The notes: generated from the letters alone by a model not told the origin. Numbered from the stretch's first letter, positions 1 through 9,692 are shown. The stretch is 64,000 nt of DNA from Desulfosporosinus hippei DSM 8344 (GCF_900100785.1 NZ_FNCP01000001.1:186001-250000); one strand, 5' to 3'. A program made the numbers and translations.

Positions 1-1212
1 TGAAGCAGCCCTTATAATCCTCTCAACCCTCTCATCTTTAGCCGCCTGTTCCATCTCCTCAGCCGCTTGTCCCAGCAAAATTAAACTTTTGACCTTTTTT
101 CGGACAACCTTCATGAATTCGTGGAAATCAAGTCCCTTATTTTTTCCTCCGGCAATTAACACCAAAGGCTCGTCGAAAGCCTGCAAAGCTTTAGTTGCCG
201 CATCTGTATTCGTGCCCTTAGAATCATTTACAAAAAGCACCCCTGCAAAGGAACCTACAACTTCTTGGCGATGTTCAACTCCTTTGAACCGAGCAAGTCC
301 TTCTGAAATCTCAGTCCAGGAAAGCCCGAATGCTCTTGCGGCAGCGGCAGCTGCCATAACATTTTCCAAATTGTGAGATCCGCGTAATTGGAGATTCTTT
401 CGCGAAATAATAGGAATCATCGTCTTCTTTTCCTTAACCGCAAAGACAATATCATCATGCCATAGACTAATTCCATCCTGCAAAAAAGTAGTCGGGCTGA
501 AATAAATCACTTGGCTTTTCAATTTTGTTCCTAAGTCCCGGACTCTCGGATCATCCCAATTCAAGATCGCTAAATCCATAGGAGTTTGGTTTTTAAAAAT
601 CTGAGCCTTAGCCTCTAGGTAGTTTTCCAATGTTTCATGCCTATCCAAATGATCAGGGGTGAGATTTAGCAAAACTCCTATATGTACATGAAGCTTATCC
701 ACAAATTCTAATTGAAAACTAGACAGTTCAGCCACAACAATACTGTTATCCCCTAAGCCGTTTACTTGCCCGCTCAAAGCAACTCCAATATTCCCCGCAA
801 CAACTGTAGGCTTACCTGTTAGCTTAGCCAATTCTCCTATAAGGGTTGTGGTTGTCGTTTTACCATTTGTCCCGGTTACTCCAACACAAAGGGCGGGACA
901 GTCATGCATAGCCAGTTCTACTTCACTCCACAAAGTCACATTGCGAGAAAGTCCCTCTTGAACCAAAGGGAGCTTAGGGGAAACCCCCGGTGACAAAACA
1001 ATCAGCTCAGGATTAATCTTAGCAAATTCCGGCATTTCTCCTAAAAGCAAATGTTTTGTATCGAGTCTGATATCCTCTATACCAGCAAGCTGTTCTGCCG
1101 ACTTACTATCTGTCAAGAAAACCTCTGCTCCCAGCTTATGAAGTTTTCGAACCGCCGCCTGTCCACTTAAACCTGCCCCTATTACCAAAGCGCGTTTGTT
1201 CAACCAATCCAC
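1..1212 (-). CDS. murD: UDP-N-acetylmuramoylalanine--D-glutamate ligase, 3' end beyond window
   Basis: MurD adds D-glutamate to UDP-MurNAc-L-Ala in the cytoplasm, an ATP-driven step of peptidoglycan precursor synthesis. The minus-strand frame is open from 1212 to the left edge (404 codons; family members are about 450), so only the C-terminal end is missing. The N-terminus shows a Rossmann-type GAGLSGQAA loop, followed by the Mur ligase ATP loop GTNGKTTT near residue 110, then a conserved LTPDHLDRH and an NDSKGTN motif. The start is GTG at 1212, preceded by GGAGGG eight bases upstream. It is the last visible gene of the dcw cluster, after the PAS gene and mraY. Identification is secure; the true 3' end cannot be seen. 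Confidence 0.95.
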   Translation of the reverse strand, partial: MDWLNKRALVIGAGLSGQAAVRKLHKLGAEVFLTDSKSAEQLAGIEDIRLDTKHLLLGEMPEFAKINPELIVLSPGVSPKLPLVQEGLSRNVTLWSEVELAMHDCPALCVGVTGTNGKTTTTTLIGELAKLTGKPTVVAGNIGVALSGQVNGLGDNSIVVAELSSFQLEFVDKLHVHIGVLLNLTPDHLDRHETLENYLEAKAQIFKNQTPMDLAILNWDDPRVRDLGTKLKSQVIYFSPTTFLQDGISLWHDDIVFAVKEKKTMIPIISRKNLQLRGSHNLENVMAAAAAARAFGLSWTEISEGLARFKGVEHRQEVVGSFAGVLFVNDSKGTNTDAATKALQAFDEPLVLIAGGKNKGLDFHEFMKVVRKKVKSLILLGQAAEEMEQAAKDERVERIIRAAS

Positions 1213-1243
1213 AATATATACCCTCCGTTTCAAGTTCTAGACG

Positions 1244-1591
1244 CTATTTTTGCATATTCATCTCGAACCTCTCAAAATAACCGATCATATCTCCTTTCTC
1301 ATCTCTTACAGGTACAATATTAACCCTCTCATTCCTGTAATTAACGTGCAAGAAGACCTCATTAGCGTGGTTCTTGAGTTTTTCGACAGTGGATTTTATC
1401 ATTTCCACTGATTTAGGGTTTTGATGGCACTCAAAAAGAGACTTCCCAATCAAATCTCGATAGCCACGTTCTTGATAGTAATGATATTCTGCTCTTTTAT
1501 TAAGGTATCTGATAACATGCTCACAATCGACAAAAACAATCGGGTACGGGTATGAATCCAAGATAAAAGACAACATTTCTTCTCTATCCAC
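1244..1591 (-). CDS. stand-alone PAS-domain protein inside the dcw cluster
   Basis: A 115-residue protein that is essentially one PAS fold. It opens with a segment typical of the PAS core (SYPYPIVFVDCEHVIRYLN) and has an LIGKSLFECHQNPKS stretch resembling the PAS part of DUF438 proteins, with a conserved His/Cys pair that could touch a ligand. No output domain, signal peptide or membrane segment is visible. The start is GTG at 1591 with AGGAGG six bases upstream. It sits between mraY (45 nt upstream) and murD (31 nt downstream) on the same strand, so it is probably cotranscribed with cell-wall genes. Its ligand and partner are unknown; a sensory or regulatory role is inference. Confidence 0.8.
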   Translation of the reverse strand: MDREEMLSFILDSYPYPIVFVDCEHVIRYLNKRAEYHYYQERGYRDLIGKSLFECHQNPKSVEMIKSTVEKLKNHANEVFLHVNYRNERVNIVPVRDEKGDMIGYFERFEMNMQK

Positions 1592-1635
1592 AAAAGTTCC
1601 TCCTAAGTGAGTCTAGATCTATTGAGTCTCAATCC

Positions 1636-2637
1636 TTATCCCAGGGTAGGCATATATCCAATAATTCCCAGAACGGCACAAATCAAAGCGACAGACCAGA
1701 AAACAATAACTACCTTCCATTCACTCCAACCAACAAGTTCGAAATGGTGATGCAGGGGACTCATACGAAAAATCCTTTTCCCTGTTGTTTGAAAAGAAGC
1801 AACTTGAAGAATTACAGAGAGCGCCTCCACTGCAAACAAACCACCAATCACTATCAAGACTAACTCACTCTTAGTTAGCACTGCCAGGCTTGCTAGAGCA
1901 CCTCCTAGTGCTAAGGATCCGGTATCCCCCATAAAGATCCGCGCCGGGTAGGTATTAAAGCGCAAAAAGCCCAGGGTTCCACCCACCAATGCCGCAGCAA
2001 ATACTGCCATATCCGTCTCATGGGCCAAAACAGCTACTCCGTGAATAGCAGCCAGTAAAGCAATCACCACATAGGCGGCACCTGCAAACATTGTACTTCC
2101 GGCAGCTAATCCATCCAATCCATCGGTAAGATTTACCGCATTAGTCATTAGCACAATGAGCAGAGAAATCAATACATAGTAAAACCAGTTTAATTCTAGG
2201 TGTACTGATGTGAAGGGAATAGCAACGTCTGTTCCTCGCCCTAGCCACTTGACAGAAACCCACATTAGAATAAATGCTAAGCCAAACTGTCCAATGAGTT
2301 TTTGGTAGGCTCTAAGCCCTAAAGAACGATGCATTACAACTTTAATAAAATCATCAATGAAGCCAATTAATCCAAAACCAAGGGTGATTCCGACCAAAGT
2401 CACCATTTCCAAAGAAGTGGGTTGTTCTGCCGAAACTAGAGCACTGACAATAATACCTACTAGAAAAATAATCCCACCCATTGTAGGGGTTCCTGCCTTT
2501 TTTAGGTGTCTTTTAGGGCCATCATCGCGTACATTTTGACCGAACTTAAGAACCCTCAAGACCGGTATCAAAAAAGGGCTCAGGACCAACGTGATAATTA
2601 GGGCTAATCCTGCTGCCAAGACCAAACGCTCAGACAT
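1636..2637 (-). CDS. mraY: phospho-N-acetylmuramoyl-pentapeptide transferase
   Basis: MraY transfers phospho-MurNAc-pentapeptide to undecaprenyl phosphate at the inner membrane face, forming lipid I. The 333-residue polytopic protein has about ten hydrophobic segments. Family motifs are clear: the Asp-rich FIDDFIKV near residue 95, [13 protein letters not shown] near 165, [12 protein letters not shown] near 235 and the PLHHHFE histidine motif near 295. Length is normal. The start is ATG at 2637 with AGGATGG upstream. It follows murF by about 20 nt and precedes the PAS gene, as part of the dcw operon. Confidence 0.97.
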   Translation of the reverse strand: MSERLVLAAGLALIITLVLSPFLIPVLRVLKFGQNVRDDGPKRHLKKAGTPTMGGIIFLVGIIVSALVSAEQPTSLEMVTLVGITLGFGLIGFIDDFIKVVMHRSLGLRAYQKLIGQFGLAFILMWVSVKWLGRGTDVAIPFTSVHLELNWFYYVLISLLIVLMTNAVNLTDGLDGLAAGSTMFAGAAYVVIALLAAIHGVAVLAHETDMAVFAAALVGGTLGFLRFNTYPARIFMGDTGSLALGGALASLAVLTKSELVLIVIGGLFAVEALSVILQVASFQTTGKRIFRMSPLHHHFELVGWSEWKVVIVFWSVALICAVLGIIGYMPTLG

Positions 2638-2658
2638 GTGCTATTCCATCCTTTACTC

Positions 2659-4071
2659 TCATCTTTCCAGTTTTGCCGTAATCTCTTCCATTCGCATACC
2701 TCGCGAACCTTTAATCAGAACCCAAGTCCCCTGTCCCAACGCCAGCAGCCTTAGGGCCTCTTTAACAGCCTCTTCACGAGAATAGGTCACTGTTATATGA
2801 TTTTCCGGAAAACCGGCCAATCGCGCCCCTTGAGCAATCTCTTCAGCCAATTTTCCCACTGTGATCAATTCACTGATTCCTAAATTTGAGAGTGCTCGCC
2901 CAACCTCTCGATGGCCTGATTCCGCGGAAATTCCTAATTCGTACATTTCACCTAAAATTGCCAGGCTTCTATTACTACCTGCTCGCTCCTTGAGGACTTG
3001 CAAAGAGGCCTGCATGGAAACCGGATTGGCATTATAGACATCATTAATTATGACACTTTCCGAAACCCCTCTTCGAATTTCCAACCGCATTCTAGATAAT
3101 TCCAGCTCACTAAGCCCAGCGCATCCTTTGTCCAAAGAAACTCCCAACACCGTCCCAACAGTTAAGGCAGCCAAGGCATCCAATACATTATGAGTACCGG
3201 GTAAGGGGAGATTGGCTGTTACTTTCTGATTTTTATAACCCACGTCAAAGGTTGTTCCCAGTTCTCTCCAAGGCCTAAGCTTTGCACCTCTAATAATTGG
3301 TTCGGCAAAAGCTCCTTCAATACCATAATATGAAATCTGATGCTTGAGATCCATTCGGGCCTTTTCTACCGAAAACTGATCTTCGGCATTGATAATTGCG
3401 ACTCCATCCTCAGGTAAGGCATCAATTAGCTCCCATTTTGCTTGAGCAATACGCTCCTGAGTAAGAAGCAATTCCAAATGAGTAGTACCAATATTCGTTA
3501 TTACCCCAATATCCGGCTTTCCAATATCGCATAGGGCTTTAATCTCACCCAAACCACGCATACCCATTTCAAGAATTAATATCTCTGTTCCAAGGGGTGC
3601 ATTTAAGATGGTCATCGGAAGCCCTAACTCGTTATTATGATTTTCTTTATTGCGGTAAACCCGATACTCTTGGGATAAGACTGCGTATATCATGTCCTTT
3701 GTTGTCGTCTTACCATTACTTCCTGTAACACCAACTACCTTGGCCTTAAGCTCCATACGCCAATACTGAGCAAGTTCTTGAAGCGTCTTAAAAACAGACT
3801 CTACTAACAAAAGAGCTTTCCCTTCCGGCACCCTAGGCTCTATGGCTCCCCGAAAACGAGTTTCATCCGCAATAACCAGCACTGCTCCATTATTCCAAGC
3901 TGCGTCTATATAATCATGCCCATCTACTCGCTCTCCCGGCAGAGCAAAAAATATTTCTCCACCTTGGGCTTGACGACTATCAAGGATACACCCGTGAACT
4001 TCCTGATCCGGGTCTCCCAGCAATTTTTCTTTAACTAATCTAGAGACGGCTTCAGTCGTCCATTTACGCAT
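2659..4071 (-). CDS. murF: UDP-MurNAc-tripeptide--D-alanyl-D-alanine ligase
   Basis: MurF adds the D-Ala-D-Ala dipeptide to the UDP-MurNAc tripeptide, completing the cytoplasmic pentapeptide precursor. The 470-residue protein has the Mur ligase layout: an N-terminal UDP-binding domain, the ATP loop GVTGSNGKTTTKD near residue 110, the ENHNNELGLP motif, and the conserved NDVYNANP in the central/C-terminal region. I choose ATG at 4071 rather than TTG at 4077 because AAGGGGG lies seven bases before the ATG. The coding region overlaps the end of murE by 8 nt, indicating translational coupling. Confidence 0.96.
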   Translation of the reverse strand: MRKWTTEAVSRLVKEKLLGDPDQEVHGCILDSRQAQGGEIFFALPGERVDGHDYIDAAWNNGAVLVIADETRFRGAIEPRVPEGKALLLVESVFKTLQELAQYWRMELKAKVVGVTGSNGKTTTKDMIYAVLSQEYRVYRNKENHNNELGLPMTILNAPLGTEILILEMGMRGLGEIKALCDIGKPDIGVITNIGTTHLELLLTQERIAQAKWELIDALPEDGVAIINAEDQFSVEKARMDLKHQISYYGIEGAFAEPIIRGAKLRPWRELGTTFDVGYKNQKVTANLPLPGTHNVLDALAALTVGTVLGVSLDKGCAGLSELELSRMRLEIRRGVSESVIINDVYNANPVSMQASLQVLKERAGSNRSLAILGEMYELGISAESGHREVGRALSNLGISELITVGKLAEEIAQGARLAGFPENHITVTYSREEAVKEALRLLALGQGTWVLIKGSRGMRMEEITAKLER

Positions 4072-5542
4072 AGCCAAGCCCCCTTAATGCTTCACGTGCT
4101 ACTTCACGGTCATCAAAGGGATGAACCTCTTTACCAAAGATCTGATAGGTTTCATGCCCTTTACCGGCAATCAAGATTGTATCTCCCGGTTTTGCTTGAC
4201 TGCAGGCACTCCATATTGCTTCTCGACGGTCTGCTAGAGCAATATGCTCCACTCCTGAAACGCCGGTCAGAATCTCTTTAATAATTTCATCGGGATCTTC
4301 CGTTCGGGGATTATCCGAAGTTACGATCAGAAAGTCACTCCCCCTTGCAGCAACCTCCCCCATCAAAGGCCGTTTTGTCCTATCACGATCCCCTCCACAA
4401 CCGAAGACAGTGAAAAGTCTTCCTTTGGTAAAGCTTTTAGCAGTACTTACTACATTCTCCAAGCCATCCGGGGTATGGGCATAATCCACGATGACCTGAA
4501 AGGGCTGACCTTGACGAACGCTTTCAAAGCGACCTGGGACTCCGGCTATTTCTGAAAGGGCCTCAGCAACAGTTGCTGGGGGATAGCCCCTCTCCACTCC
4601 CCAGACAAAGGCTGCTAAAGCATTGTAAACACTAAAAAACCCTGGCGTCGCATACCAAACTTCTTGTACGGTTCCCTTAAATCGAACCTGAAAGCGTACC
4701 CCCTCTGGGGTTACTTCTACATTCTCTGCCCGGTAATCAACCTTATTATTTATTCCATAACTCACAACTGAAGCAATTGAAGCTTGACTTAATTCCCTAA
4801 AGACCGGATCATCCCCGTTTAAAATACTAAGCTTCTTTAATTGCTTAGTCCCTTTCAAATTAGAAAATAAGAGGGATTTCGCCGCCAGATAGTCCTCCAT
4901 TGTTTTATGATAATCTAGATGATCTTGTGTCAAGTTTGTAAAAATTCCTGCATCAAATTCACAACCGGCTACCCGTCCTAATACCAAAGCGTGAGATGAT
5001 ACCTCCATTACAGCCAAGTTCACACCTTCAGCAACCATTTCCGCTAAAAGCTTCTGAACCTCTATAGCCTCAGGAGTTGTCCTCTCCCCTGGAATGGCCC
5101 GCCCATTAATTCGAGCCCCTAATGTTCCTATCAAGCCAACTTTCTTGCCAAGCTTTATCCCGATTTTCTCAATAAGATAAGTAATGGTAGTTTTGCCGTT
5201 TGTACCGGTTACACCGACTAGCTCAAGCTGCTCACTCGGATGATGATAGATTATAGCTGCCATCGCTCCCATAACTTGACGCACACTTAAAACTCTAATC
5301 TGGGGAACATCCAGTGGTAAAAACCGTTCCACAACTAAAGCCACAGCCCCGGAGGCAACTGCATCAGCCGCAAAGTCATGACCGTCTACCTGAAGGCCCG
5401 GTACACAAGCATATAAATCCCCTGACTGTACGTGCCTCGAATCCATTGACATTCCGCGGACGATGACTCCACAATCCCCTGACGATTCCAGAATCTCAAT
5501 ACCGCTGATTATGTCTAATAACGATTTATTCGCTCTAGGCAT
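4064..5542 (-). CDS. murE: UDP-MurNAc-tripeptide synthetase, meso-diaminopimelate type
   Basis: MurE adds the third stem-peptide residue. The 492-residue protein has the ATP loop GVTGTNGKTTITYL near residue 113, the GERTTPEA substrate motif and DNPRTEDP near residue 411. The DNPR motif is the known signature of enzymes that use meso-diaminopimelate rather than lysine, so the wall is predicted to be of the A1gamma mDAP type. The ATG start at 5542 has AAAGGA upstream. It precedes murF with an 8-nt overlap and follows spoVD after a 98-nt gap in which I see no clear signal. Confidence 0.97.
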   Translation of the reverse strand: MPRANKSLLDIISGIEILESSGDCGVIVRGMSMDSRHVQSGDLYACVPGLQVDGHDFAADAVASGAVALVVERFLPLDVPQIRVLSVRQVMGAMAAIIYHHPSEQLELVGVTGTNGKTTITYLIEKIGIKLGKKVGLIGTLGARINGRAIPGERTTPEAIEVQKLLAEMVAEGVNLAVMEVSSHALVLGRVAGCEFDAGIFTNLTQDHLDYHKTMEDYLAAKSLLFSNLKGTKQLKKLSILNGDDPVFRELSQASIASVVSYGINNKVDYRAENVEVTPEGVRFQVRFKGTVQEVWYATPGFFSVYNALAAFVWGVERGYPPATVAEALSEIAGVPGRFESVRQGQPFQVIVDYAHTPDGLENVVSTAKSFTKGRLFTVFGCGGDRDRTKRPLMGEVAARGSDFLIVTSDNPRTEDPDEIIKEILTGVSGVEHIALADRREAIWSACSQAKPGDTILIAGKGHETYQIFGKEVHPFDDREVAREALRGLGYA

Positions 5543-5640
5543 TCATCATCTTTCCTTTCGAATGCTTTGTAAACCAGATTATAACTTCCCTTAAATTATT
5601 ATAGACAAATAAGCCTTGCGACAGACCTAAACCTAATCGG

Positions 5641-7695
5641 TTACTGCCCTAATGGGCTGCCCGAAATAGGCATACGACCCGTTAGACTGCGAATAGCCTC
5701 AATGTCTTCATCTTCATCTTCCCACCAGGGATTAAGTGTAGGCGTCGATGCCTCTGCCCCCAGATAGAGGAGAATATTAGATTCCGCTTCCACTTGTGAG
5801 TCACCGTGAGGGATCTGATCTAAAACGATCTCACCTTTACCCTCTGTCATTATCTTAAACCCTGCTTTAGTTAGAATATCTTGTGCCTCTCCTAAAGGAA
5901 GGCCTAAGACAGAAGGAACCGTTGCGGCTTTTTTAATAGGTGAGAACTCTAGCCCAGGCATAGGTTTGCCGGGAGTTAAAGGTGCCTTAGGATCAGGTTT
6001 AACACCCAGATATCTCAACGAATCGAGCATGACCGTCTGTACAACAGGAGATGCTACAACCCCACCATAAAAGGGCACGCCATCAATAACACACAAAATT
6101 GCCAGACGGGGTGCATCTGCAGGGGCAAATGCTATAAAAGACGCAACATATTCCCCTTGGATATAGCCACCGTTCTGCACTTTTTGTGCAGTCCCTGTTT
6201 TTCCCGCCACACGATATCCCGGCAGGAAGGAACGTCGCCCAGTTCCATTTGTTACGACAGATTCTAAGACCTCACGTTCGATTTTAGAAGTATCCTCACT
6301 TATAATACGCCTGATTTCTTCTTTTTTGAAGGGGGTTACAACCCTACCGCTTGGGCCAACAATCTCTTTTACCAATTGTGGCTTCATCAAGGTCCCACCA
6401 TTAGCAACCGCAGAAACCGCCGTTAGTAATTGGATAGGGGTAACGTTATTTGTCTGACCAATTGACATGGTCGCTAAATCTAAGGCTGTGGCCTTTTTCT
6501 TATTTGCTAAAATCCCTAAGGCTTCTCCGGACATCTCAATACCTGTCTTCTTTCCAAAGCCAAAATCCCGCAAATACTTATAAAAAGTATCCATTCCCAA
6601 GCGTTGTCCCATTTCGATAAAACCCGGATTACAGGAATTTTCAGCCACTTCCGTAAAAGTTTGATCACCATGTCCGCCTGCTTTCCAGCAACGAACATTT
6701 TTACCCAAAACCGTATAGGCACCCTTGTCAAAAAAATGCTCGCTAAGCTTAATTTTCTTTTCTTCCAAAGCAGCAGCGAGAGTAATAATTTTAAAGGTAG
6801 ATCCTGGCTCATAACCATTCTGAATAGCAATATTACGTCTCGTACTGGGATCTGCTTCCTGATATCGATTTGGGTCAAAGGTCGGTGCAGAAGCAAGGGC
6901 CAGCATCTCTCCTGTATTAGGGTCCATTACCAGGATTGATGCGTTCTTAGGCACTTGCCCATTCATATTAACCCCCTGACCGGTCATTAACTTTTGCAAT
7001 TCCCGTTCCGCAAAGGCCTGAATATTTTTATCAATGGTTAATTTTACAGTGTTTCCCTGTTTGGGAGCCAGGTACTGATGTTCCGCTTGAGGCAAAGGAA
7101 TGCCATTAGCCCCAAATTCTTGGAGAATACTACCCGGTATCCCCTTCAGCTCCGATTCCCTTGTCAACTCTATTCCTTCAAGACCCTGATTGTCAATTCC
7201 AGCATACCCGATTATATGGGCTGCAAGACTTCCATTGGGATAATATCGCTGACTATCCTCCGTAGTTCCTATGCCAGGAAGTTCTAACGCCCTTACTTGT
7301 GCTGCAACCTCAGGGGTAACACGCTTTTGTACGTATTCCAGCGCTGAACGTTTTGTAATCCGCGCTTCAATTTCTTGAGCCGATTTTCCAAGCAGCGGAG
7401 CTAAGGTTGCGGCCATCTCTTTAGCACGGCCCGATTGGCGAACCTCCGCCGGAACTGCATACACTGTTTCTGTACTGACACTCATTGCTAGAACATTTCC
7501 TTGGCGATCCTCAATATTTCCACGTTTGGGAGCTACCGGAACACCACGAAAATGAGAATCATCTGCCTTTTTTCGCAAATCGGCTCCCTGACTTAGTTGA
7601 ACGAAGCCTAACCGAACAATTAACACTACTAAAAAGGCACAGACACACAAAAAAAGAAAAGCGATTCGTTTACGCATGACGACATAAGGACTCAT
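5641..7695 (-). CDS. spoVD: SpoVD/FtsI-type penicillin-binding transpeptidase with PASTA domain
   Basis: A class B penicillin-binding protein that cross-links peptidoglycan at division and/or in the spore cortex. One N-terminal membrane anchor (about residues 10-30) is followed by the PBP dimer domain and the transpeptidase domain, with the active-site STFK (Ser299), SCN (354-356) and KTGT (499-502). A single PASTA domain lies at about 593-655, and an acidic tail follows. The dcw cluster here has only this PBP, where bacilli carry both pbpB and spoVD. It may therefore serve vegetative division, sporulation or both; the name spoVD follows the PASTA-containing clostridial homologues. The 684-residue length is normal. 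Confidence 0.9.
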   Translation of the reverse strand: MSPYVVMRKRIAFLFLCVCAFLVVLIVRLGFVQLSQGADLRKKADDSHFRGVPVAPKRGNIEDRQGNVLAMSVSTETVYAVPAEVRQSGRAKEMAATLAPLLGKSAQEIEARITKRSALEYVQKRVTPEVAAQVRALELPGIGTTEDSQRYYPNGSLAAHIIGYAGIDNQGLEGIELTRESELKGIPGSILQEFGANGIPLPQAEHQYLAPKQGNTVKLTIDKNIQAFAERELQKLMTGQGVNMNGQVPKNASILVMDPNTGEMLALASAPTFDPNRYQEADPSTRRNIAIQNGYEPGSTFKIITLAAALEEKKIKLSEHFFDKGAYTVLGKNVRCWKAGGHGDQTFTEVAENSCNPGFIEMGQRLGMDTFYKYLRDFGFGKKTGIEMSGEALGILANKKKATALDLATMSIGQTNNVTPIQLLTAVSAVANGGTLMKPQLVKEIVGPSGRVVTPFKKEEIRRIISEDTSKIEREVLESVVTNGTGRRSFLPGYRVAGKTGTAQKVQNGGYIQGEYVASFIAFAPADAPRLAILCVIDGVPFYGGVVASPVVQTVMLDSLRYLGVKPDPKAPLTPGKPMPGLEFSPIKKAATVPSVLGLPLGEAQDILTKAGFKIMTEGKGEIVLDQIPHGDSQVEAESNILLYLGAEASTPTLNPWWEDEDEDIEAIRSLTGRMPISGSPLGQ

Positions 7696-7747
7696 AAGCC
7701 CTCACCCCACCTTTCTGGGGTCTCCGCGTACCCAAAGCGCCTTTCTC

Positions 7748-8227
7748 TTAACGTTGTGTAGAAGCAAAAAAGCTTGTAAATTTTCGTGAGAATTGTTGAA
7801 GTGCAGTGGGTTTAGACTCTGCTTGAGTTACCGCTTGGGTCGGCGGAGCCCCCTGTTCATTTTTAGCCGCAGGCACTACACCTGCCATATACACTTTCCC
7901 CGTAGGTTTCTCCATACCCATAGATAGGGCAACACTCTCAATACGTCCTACTGAACGAAGTTTGTCGGCTTCCATCTGAAGCAGATCATTCTTCGTTTTG
8001 ATAGCGGAAATTTCATTTTCTAGGGCTCGTATCTCAGCTCCTTGGACTACTGTCAGATGAATAGTTTCCGCTCCAATGGCACCCGTCACTCCGACAACAA
8101 ATGCCAAAACTACAATACTTTTAATCTTAGAGTATCCTTTCCCTTTTCTCACAAGTCGAGGATTTTTCTCGGCATGTGTTTGTGTCAAAACCTCCTGCCA
8201 CTCAACCTTTTCTTGCGCCACTACCAT
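7748..8227 (-). CDS. ftsL: FtsL-like septum formation protein
   Basis: A small bitopic division protein, predicted to join the FtsL-DivIB-DivIC complex. It has a basic cytoplasmic N-terminus, one membrane helix (SIVVLAFVVGVTGAIGA), then a leucine-zipper-like coiled coil with the pattern EIRALENEISAIKTKNDLLQ, and a low-complexity tail. FtsL proteins are poorly conserved; the call rests on this layout and on the position between rsmH and spoVD. I choose ATG at 8227 (159 residues, MVVAQ) because AGGAGGAGG lies seven bases before it, while the upstream ATG at 8257 has no ribosome-binding site. That ribosome-binding site lies just after the rsmH stop. Confidence 0.82.
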   Translation of the reverse strand: MVVAQEKVEWQEVLTQTHAEKNPRLVRKGKGYSKIKSIVVLAFVVGVTGAIGAETIHLTVVQGAEIRALENEISAIKTKNDLLQMEADKLRSVGRIESVALSMGMEKPTGKVYMAGVVPAAKNEQGAPPTQAVTQAESKPTALQQFSRKFTSFFASTQR

Positions 8228-8256
8228 GGGTATTCCTCCTCCTATTGCTTTAGACA

Positions 8257-9189
8257 TTATATTTTTTCGGCAACCCGTAATTTTGCACTTCTTGACCTAG
8301 GATTTTGCTCCACTTCTTCTTGGCTGGGAAGAAGTGGCTTTTTGGTTATTACCTTAGCTTTGGCTTTTGCATTGCACCGACAGATCGGTAACTCCGGCGG
8401 ACACGTGCACCTTCCCAGCCAGGATTTCATTCTCTCTTTGACGATGCGGTCTTCAAGAGAATGAAAGGTTATTACCCCTACTCTGCCACCCTGGCCCAGA
8501 CAGTTCAGGGCCTGATCTAACCCACGATCCAAGACTCCCAGCTCATCATTGACTACAATTCGTATGGCCTGAAAAGTACGTTTTGCGGGATGAGGTCCAC
8601 TTCGTCGAACTGCAGCCGGAACCGCAGCTTTAATTGCCTGCACCAGATCTCCCGTGGTTTCAAGAGGCCTTTCTCTGCGCGCTTGAGTTATAAACTGGGC
8701 AATCCTTTTTGCCCATTTTTCCTCTCCATAGTCCCAAATGAGTTGAGCTAATTCCTCTTCAGTCCATAAATTCACAATTTCACGAGCACTTAATAGACCT
8801 GAAGAATCCATACGCATATCTAAGGGGGCATCATGCATATAACTAAACCCCCGTTCAGCTTCATCGAGTTGAGGTGACGAAACTCCTAAATCAAAGATGA
8901 TTCCATCGACGGGAAGCAAGTCCAATTCTCCTAAAGTTTCCTCTAACGACTCAAAGTTCCGATTGATTAAGGTGACCCGTTCATCCTTACCAAGAATATC
9001 TTCAGCATGACGAATAGCCTTTATATCCTGATCAAAACAGATCAATTTTCCGGACGCTCCAAGCTTTGATAAAATCATTTTACTATGTCCGGCACCTCCT
9101 AAGGTGCAATCAACATATCTACCCGAGGGATTTGAAACGACTAAATTTACAGTTTCTTCTAATAACACTGTAACATGATGAAATTCCAA
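8257..9189 (-). CDS. rsmH: 16S rRNA (cytosine-1402-N4)-methyltransferase
   Basis: RsmH (MraW) methylates N4 of C1402 in 16S rRNA using S-adenosylmethionine. The 310-residue protein begins with the conserved HHVTVLLEE segment and has the AdoMet-binding YVDCTLGGAGHS near residue 26, followed by the family motifs IIFDLGVSSPQLD and ITFHSLEDRIVK. Length is normal. The start is TTG at 9189 with AAAGGAA nine bases upstream. It lies 16 nt after mraZ, in the standard dcw order. Confidence 0.96.
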   Translation of the reverse strand: MEFHHVTVLLEETVNLVVSNPSGRYVDCTLGGAGHSKMILSKLGASGKLICFDQDIKAIRHAEDILGKDERVTLINRNFESLEETLGELDLLPVDGIIFDLGVSSPQLDEAERGFSYMHDAPLDMRMDSSGLLSAREIVNLWTEEELAQLIWDYGEEKWAKRIAQFITQARRERPLETTGDLVQAIKAAVPAAVRRSGPHPAKRTFQAIRIVVNDELGVLDRGLDQALNCLGQGGRVGVITFHSLEDRIVKERMKSWLGRCTCPPELPICRCNAKAKAKVITKKPLLPSQEEVEQNPRSRSAKLRVAEKI

Positions 9190-9205
9190 GTTAATCCGTT
9201 CCTTT

Positions 9206-9637
9206 CTATATTCCGAGCTGGACTAGAGATTCAGCAGCGCTGGCATAGGCACTTTCTGCTTGCTGACTGTATTCTGTCCAAAGTTTCTGGCTCCAAATCT
9301 CGACTCGACTTGACACTCCCACCAGAACCAGATCTTTCTCTAATTGCGCATAATCACGCAGATTAGCTGGTAATAGAATTCTCCCTTGCTTATCAAGCTC
9401 ACATTCTGTTGCCCCAGAGAAAAAGAAACGGACGAAAGCTCGTACATCAGGTTGAGTAAATGGTAACTCGCGCAGCTTTTTTTCTAAGGTTTCCCACTCT
9501 GAACGAGGGTAAACGAACAAACAGTGATCTAAGCCTTTGGTTACAATAAATTGTTCACCTAAGGCTTCACGAAACTTGACAGGTATAATCAACCGTCCTT
9601 TTCCGTCAATCGTATGAATGTATTCCCCCATAAACAT
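9206..9637 (-). CDS. mraZ: MraZ transcriptional regulator
   Basis: MraZ is an AbrB-fold DNA-binding protein that autoregulates the dcw operon. The 143-residue product starts MFMGEY, the usual family N-terminus, and contains two MraZ/SpoVT-AbrB half domains with the [13 protein letters not shown] and [13 protein letters not shown] motifs, about 75 residues apart. I choose ATG at 9637 over the GTG at 9646 because the GGGGTG ribosome-binding site overlaps that GTG. It is the first gene of the cluster and lies just downstream of tandem GTGGG boxes that match the known kind of MraZ operator. Confidence 0.96.
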   Translation of the reverse strand: MFMGEYIHTIDGKGRLIIPVKFREALGEQFIVTKGLDHCLFVYPRSEWETLEKKLRELPFTQPDVRAFVRFFFSGATECELDKQGRILLPANLRDYAQLEKDLVLVGVSSRVEIWSQKLWTEYSQQAESAYASAAESLVQLGI

Positions 9638-9641
9638 AGTG

Positions 9642-9692
9642 CTCACCCCACTGCAGTGGTTTTCTACCCCACTTTACCCCACTTCATCCCAC
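9642..9692 (-). promoter_or_regulatory. candidate MraZ operator: GTGGG direct repeats
   Basis: On the minus strand three copies GTGGGATGAA, GTGGGGTAAA and GTGGGGTAGA start at 9692, 9682 and 9672, exactly 10 bp apart. A fourth, GTGGGGTGAG, starts at 9651 and overlaps the mraZ ribosome-binding site. MraZ is known in other bacteria to bind TGGG-type repeats spaced by about one helical turn upstream of its own gene, so this is a strong candidate autoregulatory site. No core promoter was convincingly identified next to it. Confidence 0.85.

Noticed and set aside
89-376. Plus-strand frame of 95 codons at the left edge
   Set aside because: It lies antisense to the clear murD reading frame and has no ribosome-binding site.
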